Below are positions 59,917-64,000 of a stretch of 64,000 nucleotides of DNA, one piece after another. The position numbers and the translations under genes are program-made. The stretch's first letter is position 1, and the number at the start of each line of letters is the position of its first letter. The notes below the pieces were generated by a model. It made no database searches. It saw only the letters and a list, made by a program, of their open reading frames with translations, and was not told the origin of the DNA. The stretch comes from Sphingobium cyanobacteriorum (GTDB taxonomy: Bacteria; Pseudomonadota; Alphaproteobacteria; Sphingomonadales; Sphingomonadaceae): positions 186,001 through 250,000 of the forward strand of contig NZ_JAUQOM010000002.1 of NCBI RefSeq assembly GCF_030580935.1. Direction: 5' to 3'.

Positions 59917-61284
59917 TCAGCGCCGCTCGGCCAGATAGGCGCGCACGTCCCGTCGCAATTCCCCGGCGCACAGATAGAGCGCGATGACGTTGGGAATGGC
60001 CATCAGGAAGAAGCTGCTGTCCACGATCCCGACCACGCGGCCCAGGTCGATCGCGGCGGCAGGGGGCAGGGCGACGACGTAGAGGATCTTGTAGGTCCAT
60101 TGCGCCCGCGGTCCGTTGCCGAACAGATAGCCCCATGCCTGCAAGCCATAAAAGCCCCAGGCCACCAGCGTCGAATAGGCGAACAGGAACACCACCACCG
60201 CCAGCAGCCAGGGGAACCAGGGCGATACCTGGGCAAAGGCGGCCGATGTGATCGCGATCCCCTCCAGCCCGCTATTCCAGGTTCCCGCGACCACCAGCGC
60301 CAGCCCGCCCAGCGCGCAGACGATCATCGTGCCGAGCAGCGGTTCCAGCAGCGCGACCAGCCCCTCCGACACCGGATGCTCCGCCCGCGCCAGGCTGTGC
60401 GCCATGACCGCCGACCCCACGCCCGCCTCGCTGGCGAACACCGCGCGGCGCATGCCCGCAACGAAGGCACCGACAGCGCCGCCGGTCGCGGCCTGCCCGC
60501 TCCACGCCCCGTTCCAGATCAGCGCCAGCGCGGCGGGGATGTCGGCCACGTGCAGGATCAGGATCGCCGCGACGCCCGCCAGATAGACCGCGACCTTGAG
60601 CGGGGTCAGCCGCTTGGCGACCTCGCCCAGCCAGGCCGCGCCGCCCAGCGTCACCAGGGCGACGGCTGCGGCCAGAAACACGCCATAGGCCCAGCCATTG
60701 GTCAGGCCGGTCACTTGCCTGACCTGCGCGAAGCTCTGGTTCACCTGTACCATCGGGATCGCCCCGAACAGCGCGAAGAAGGCATAGGCCCCGCCCAGCG
60801 CCAGTCCGACCCTGGGCCAGCCCCGCGCCGCGCCCACGGCTTTGAGCACATACATCGGCCCGCCATGGACATGGCCAGCCGCGTCGAACACGCGATATTT
60901 GAGGCCGAGCGTGACCTCCGCCATCTTCACCGTCATCGCGAACCAGCCGATGATGAACATCCACAATATCGCGCCCGGCCCGCCCATAGTCAGTGCCACC
61001 GCGACGCCGGCGATATTGCCCAGGCCGATGGTGCCGGACAAGGCGGTGGAGAGCGCCGCCCACTGGCTGACATCGCCCTTCGCCTCGCCCTCACGCGGCT
61101 GGGTCCGCAGGATGCGGACGGCACGCCCGATCTGGGTGATGTTGGGGAAGCCCAGCCAGAGCGTGAAGAACAGCATCGGCAGCGCCAGATAGAGCACGAT
61201 CAGTTCGATCTGCGCGCCAAAGAGCGGCACCTTGAAAAAGACGGCGGCGGACAGGCCATCGACGAAGCCATTGAAATTTTCCAT
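59917..61284 (-). CDS. Sodium:alanine/glycine symporter (AGCS family)
   Basis: This 455-residue inner membrane transporter has about 11 helices. AGCS motifs are visible: '[20 protein letters not shown]', '[20 protein letters not shown]', '[12 protein letters not shown]' and '[20 protein letters not shown]'. It takes up alanine or glycine with sodium. The ATG at 61284 ('[20 protein letters not shown]') is the family start; the long open frame upstream only translates an intergenic repeat. It diverges from glmM across that repeat. Confidence 0.94.
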   Translation of the reverse strand: MENFNGFVDGLSAAVFFKVPLFGAQIELIVLYLALPMLFFTLWLGFPNITQIGRAVRILRTQPREGEAKGDVSQWAALSTALSGTIGLGNIAGVAVALTMGGPGAILWMFIIGWFAMTVKMAEVTLGLKYRVFDAAGHVHGGPMYVLKAVGAARGWPRVGLALGGAYAFFALFGAIPMVQVNQSFAQVRQVTGLTNGWAYGVFLAAAVALVTLGGAAWLGEVAKRLTPLKVAVYLAGVAAILILHVADIPAALALIWNGAWSGQAATGGAVGAFVAGMRRAVFASEAGVGSAVMAHSLARAEHPVSEGLVALLEPLLGTMIVCALGGLALVVAGTWNSGLEGIAITSAAFAQVSPWFPWLLAVVVFLFAYSTLVAWGFYGLQAWGYLFGNGPRAQWTYKILYVVALPPAAAIDLGRVVGIVDSSFFLMAIPNVIALYLCAGELRRDVRAYLAERR

Positions 61285-61343
61285 CGGCCCGCGATGCCGC
61301 GCGATAGCGGGAAAGTCGATCAACAAATTCTTATCCAAACCTT

Positions 61344-61402
61344 CGTTCGCCCTGAACCTGTCGCAGGGCGCGCGCCGCCCTTCGACAGGTTCAGGGCGAA
61401 CG
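61344..61402. repeat. Inverted repeat of the [16 protein letters not shown] type between the AGCS gene and glmM
   Basis: CGTTCGCCCTGAACCTGTCG and its complement CGACAGGTTCAGGGCGAACG form 20-base arms, extended inward by AGGGCG/CGCCCT, around a short GC spacer. This is a dispersed palindromic element of these genomes. Confidence 0.92.
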
Positions 61403-61447
61403 GATAATGGGTTGCGGGGCTGTAGCCGATCGGTGCATGGAGATGCC

Positions 61448-62788
61448 ATGAGCAGGCAATATTTCGGCACTGACGGCATCCGTGGCCGCACCAACCAATG
61501 GCCGATGACGGCCGAACTGGCGATGAAGGTCGGCATGGCCGCCGGCACCCATTTCCAGCGCGGCAGCCACCGGCATCGCGTCGTGATCGGCAAGGATACC
61601 CGCCTGTCGGGCTATATGGTCGAAAATGCGCTGGTGGCCGGCTTTACCGCCGTGGGCATGGATGTGGTCCAGTTCGGCCCGATCCCGACCCCCGCCGTGG
61701 CCCTGCTCGCCCATTCGATGCGCGCCGATCTGGGCGTCATGATCTCGGCCAGCCACAATCCCTATTTCGACAATGGCATCAAATTGTTCGGCCCGGACGG
61801 CTATAAATTGTCGGACGAGGATGAACTGAAGATCGAAGCGCTGCTGGGAGAGGATATTCCGCTCGCCGCGTCCAAGGATATCGGGCGCGCCCGCCGGGTC
61901 GAGGATGCGCGCGGTCGCTATATCCACTCGGTCAAGTCCAGCTTCCCGGCCGATTTGCGCCTCGATGGCCTCAAGATCGTGGTCGATTGCGCCAATGGCG
62001 CCGCCTATCAGGTCGCGCCGTCCGCGCTGTGGGAACTGGGCGCCACGGTGGTCGCGGTCGGGGTGACGCCCAATGGCACCAACATCAATGACGGTTGCGG
62101 ATCGACCGCGCCCTTGCTGCTCCAGGAAACCGTGGTGTCGGCGGGCGCGGACATCGGCATCGCGCTGGACGGGGACGCCGACCGGCTGATCGTGGTCGAT
62201 GAACAGGGCCAGATCGTCGATGGCGACCAGATCATGGCGCTGATCGCGGCCAACTGGGCGCGCGAAGGCACGCTGCGCGGTGGCGGGCTGGTCGCGACGG
62301 TCATGTCCAACCTGGGCCTCGAACGCTTCCTGTCGGCGCAGGGCATTGGCCTGGAACGCACGAAGGTCGGCGACCGCTATGTGCTGGAACGGATGCGCGA
62401 GGGCGGTTTCAATGTCGGCGGCGAACAGTCGGGCCACATGATCCTGTCCGATTACGCCACCACCGGCGACGGCACGGTCGCGGCCTTGCAGGTGCTGGCC
62501 GCGCTGGTCCGCTCCGGCAAGCCCGCCAGCGAGACGCTGCACCAGTTCGATCCGGTGCCGCAACTGCTCAAAAATGTCCGTTTCGCCGGCGGCAAGCCGT
62601 TGGAGCATGACGATGTCAAGCGCGTGATCGCGCAGGCGGAGGCGGAGCTGACCGGCTCCGGCCGCCTCGTCATCCGTCCGTCCGGCACTGAACCTGTGAT
62701 CCGGGTGATGGCCGAAGGCGACCGGGAGGATCAGGTGCGCGATGTGGTAGACCGCATCTGCGCGGCGGTGGAAAAGGCGGCGGCGTGA
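61448..62788 (+). CDS. glmM: Phosphoglucosamine mutase
   Basis: This 446-residue enzyme converts glucosamine-6-phosphate to glucosamine-1-phosphate for peptidoglycan and LPS synthesis. The phosphoserine is S102 in '[20 protein letters not shown]', the magnesium loop is '[13 protein letters not shown]', the sugar-binding loop '[11 protein letters not shown]' and the phosphate loop '[16 protein letters not shown]'. The ATG at 61448 ('[19 protein letters not shown]') matches the conserved N-terminus. Its TGA overlaps the GTG of the next gene. Confidence 0.97.
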   Translation: MSRQYFGTDGIRGRTNQWPMTAELAMKVGMAAGTHFQRGSHRHRVVIGKDTRLSGYMVENALVAGFTAVGMDVVQFGPIPTPAVALLAHSMRADLGVMISASHNPYFDNGIKLFGPDGYKLSDEDELKIEALLGEDIPLAASKDIGRARRVEDARGRYIHSVKSSFPADLRLDGLKIVVDCANGAAYQVAPSALWELGATVVAVGVTPNGTNINDGCGSTAPLLLQETVVSAGADIGIALDGDADRLIVVDEQGQIVDGDQIMALIAANWAREGTLRGGGLVATVMSNLGLERFLSAQGIGLERTKVGDRYVLERMREGGFNVGGEQSGHMILSDYATTGDGTVAALQVLAALVRSGKPASETLHQFDPVPQLLKNVRFAGGKPLEHDDVKRVIAQAEAELTGSGRLVIRPSGTEPVIRVMAEGDREDQVRDVVDRICAAVEKAAA

Positions 62789-63399
62789 GTGGGGAGTTCA
62801 CTGAGTTGGCACGCGTCGAGATGTTGGCGCGCGAGCGCGAATATCTGCACCGGACCTTTTGGGTTTCCTTCAACATATGGGGTTTGTTGGTCGGGGCCGC
62901 AATTTTGGGGCCATTTTTGAAGCCCGACCTGACCGACGTGGGCTGGCCGATCCTTATCGTACCTACATATGGTGCTGGGATAGCGTTGTTTGCTCATTAT
63001 CATCTTGCATCTGAAGCTAGGCGTATTCGCGGTGTTGCCGATGCATATAAAAAATTCCGTGATGTTTCATATGATGAGATGATCGCGCCTAGAGGGCGGT
63101 ATAAAAAAATTATATATCAGCTCAGTATTGCAAAAGTAGTTGCAAATGTCTTTCTCTATATTCTTTCTCCAGCATGTTTGTCATCTGCATTAATTCTTTC
63201 TGTACAGATATATGACAGATATGGCTTTTATTTCTCTTTTGAGATTTCGGGATTTGTCCGGGCTGTCGCTTATTTGATGGCGAGTTTTGCTCCGGTTGCT
63301 GGACTGTGGCTCTGCTGGCGTCGAACGATTGAAGCTATCAAAAGGAAAGAGGGCAGAGTGATGCCAGATATTCGGCAACAGACAGACAACCATGCTTGA
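62785..63399 (+). CDS. Unrecognised AT-rich membrane protein
   Basis: I do not recognise this 204-residue protein. It has four likely membrane helices: about 27-46 ('[19 protein letters not shown]'), 55-72, a third pair region near 115-140 ('[20 protein letters not shown]') and 160-177 ('[19 protein letters not shown]'), with a basic C-terminus. The DNA from about 63000 to 63360 is strikingly AT-rich: hand counts of three 60-base lines give 37%, 35% and 28% GC. The GTG start overlaps the glmM stop and its end overlaps the DUF1272 gene, so it is neatly placed in the operon despite its foreign composition. A recent acquisition is likely. Confidence 0.7.
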   Translation: MSGEFTELARVEMLAREREYLHRTFWVSFNIWGLLVGAAILGPFLKPDLTDVGWPILIVPTYGAGIALFAHYHLASEARRIRGVADAYKKFRDVSYDEMIAPRGRYKKIIYQLSIAKVVANVFLYILSPACLSSALILSVQIYDRYGFYFSFEISGFVRAVAYLMASFAPVAGLWLCWRRTIEAIKRKEGRVMPDIRQQTDNHA

Positions 63400-63616
63400 G
63401 ATGCGCCCCGATTGCGAACGCTGTGGCGTGGACCTGCCCGCTGATGCGCCAGGCGCGTTCATCTGTTCGTTCGAATGCACCTATTGCGCGCCCTGCGCTG
63501 AAGCGCTGGACGATCGCTGCCCCAATTGCGGCGGCGAACTGATGGATCGCCCGACCCGGACGGGCAAGGCGCTGGCGAACAATCCCGCCTCGACGGAGCG
63601 CAAGCACAAGGGATGA
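63392..63616 (+). CDS. DUF1272 zinc-ribbon-like small protein
   Basis: This 74-residue protein has four cysteine pairs, 'CERCGVDLP', 'CSFECTYCAPC' and 'CPNCGGEL', typical of DUF1272 metal-binding proteins of unknown role. It starts '[12 protein letters not shown]', as the family does. It overlaps the membrane-protein gene by eight bases and thiD by four (ATGA). Confidence 0.9.
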   Translation: MLEMRPDCERCGVDLPADAPGAFICSFECTYCAPCAEALDDRCPNCGGELMDRPTRTGKALANNPASTERKHKG

Positions 63617-64000
63617 CGGCGCGCATCCTCATCATCGCCGGTTCCGACAGCGGGGGCGGCGCGGGCATCCAGGCGGACATCAAGACCGTGACGATGCTGA
63701 GCGGCCATGCCATGACCGCGATCACCGCGATCACGGCGCAGAACACGCTGGGCGTGCAGGCCGTCCATCCGGTGCCCACCGACATGGTGCTGGCCCAGAT
63801 GGAAAGCTGCATCACCGACATCGGCGTGGACGCGGTGAAGATCGGCATGATCGGCAGCGCGGAAACGGCGAATGCTGTCGCTGATCGTCTCTCGCCGGCG
63901 ATCCCCATTATATTCGACCCCGTCATGGTCGCGACCAGCGGGTCACTGCTGGCGGACGCAGCGACCATCGCCGCGTTCGAAAGGCTGATGCAGGTCGCCA
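63613..64000 (+). CDS. thiD: Hydroxymethylpyrimidine/phosphomethylpyrimidine kinase, 3' truncated by the window edge
   Basis: The first 129 residues of ThiD are present. The enzyme phosphorylates HMP and HMP-phosphate for thiamine synthesis. 'ILIIAGSDSGGGAGIQADIK' is the ribokinase-like substrate loop, 'TAITAQNTLGVQAVHPVP' follows and 'FDPVMVATSGSLLADAA' is the second hallmark. The ATP-binding C-terminal part lies beyond the window. Confidence 0.95.
   Translation, partial: MTARILIIAGSDSGGGAGIQADIKTVTMLSGHAMTAITAITAQNTLGVQAVHPVPTDMVLAQMESCITDIGVDAVKIGMIGSAETANAVADRLSPAIPIIFDPVMVATSGSLLADAATIAAFERLMQVA

Noticed and set aside
61285..61593. N-terminal extension of the AGCS symporter
   Set aside because: It only translates the intergenic inverted repeat, giving the well-known [12 protein letters not shown] peptide. 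The family start is at 61284.
1..64000. CRISPR array, rRNA, toxin-antitoxin pair or known defence operon
   Set aside because: No regularly spaced repeats, no rRNA stretches and no recognisable defence domains were seen. The palindromes are dispersed, not arrayed.

Overview
The window looks like chromosome from a sphingomonad-type alphaproteobacterium (Sphingobium, Sphingomonas or a relative). This is an inference. It rests on high GC, dense gene packing with ATGA/GTGA overlaps, a PopZ (DUF2497) homologue, NodT-type outer membrane proteins, and intergenic palindromes whose chance translation is the [12 protein letters not shown] peptide common in these genomes. Nothing in the window fixes the species.

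Layout. 1-3.8 kb: a three-part drug efflux system (OMF, EmrA-like, EmrB-like). 4-13.8 kb: nitrate assimilation (nasT-nasS, narK, nirBD-nasA-SUMT). Both the narK and nirB transcripts begin with an attenuator leader carrying hexaloop hairpins of the kind recognised by ANTAR proteins, which matches NasT encoded next door. 13.8-21.3 kb: mobA and a divergent LysR regulator, then the soluble NAD-dependent formate dehydrogenase operon fdsGBA-fdsD-fdhD. Similar ATAG-N7-CTAT sites lie before the regulator and before the operon. NasA, FdsA, MobA and FdhD all belong to molybdopterin-guanine-dinucleotide enzymology, so 10-21 kb is a molybdoenzyme hub. 21.4-26.3 kb: a cobalamin riboswitch, btuB, and btuF/btuCD.

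26.4-34.3 kb is housekeeping: LpoA-like lipoprotein, rsmI, yraN, gshB, dedA, xerC, a metallo-hydrolase, a DUF4230 protein and nadA. 34.4-42.4 kb is an accessory island that has decayed. It holds a broken integrase, a 2247-residue autotransporter, an internally deleted IS5-type remnant and a second integrase tail that runs up to tRNA-Cys. An imperfect copy of the tRNA 3' end lies at the far side, as expected of an attachment site.

42.6-64 kb returns to core genes: pcm, tolC, popZ, an S9 peptidase, an NnrU protein, valS, a MATE transporter, a lipid-kinase-like protein, lptF-lptG, a desaturase, CsbD, an AGCS symporter, glmM, DUF1272 and a partial thiD. Two AT-rich patches stand out here: one inside valS (about 49.57-49.80 kb) and one small membrane-protein gene inserted between glmM and the DUF1272-thiD pair.

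I found no CRISPR array, no rRNA, no intact mobile element and no recognisable defence system. The most informative non-coding features are the two ANTAR leaders, the paired LysR sites, the riboswitch and a palindromic repeat that has become part of the fdsB reading frame.
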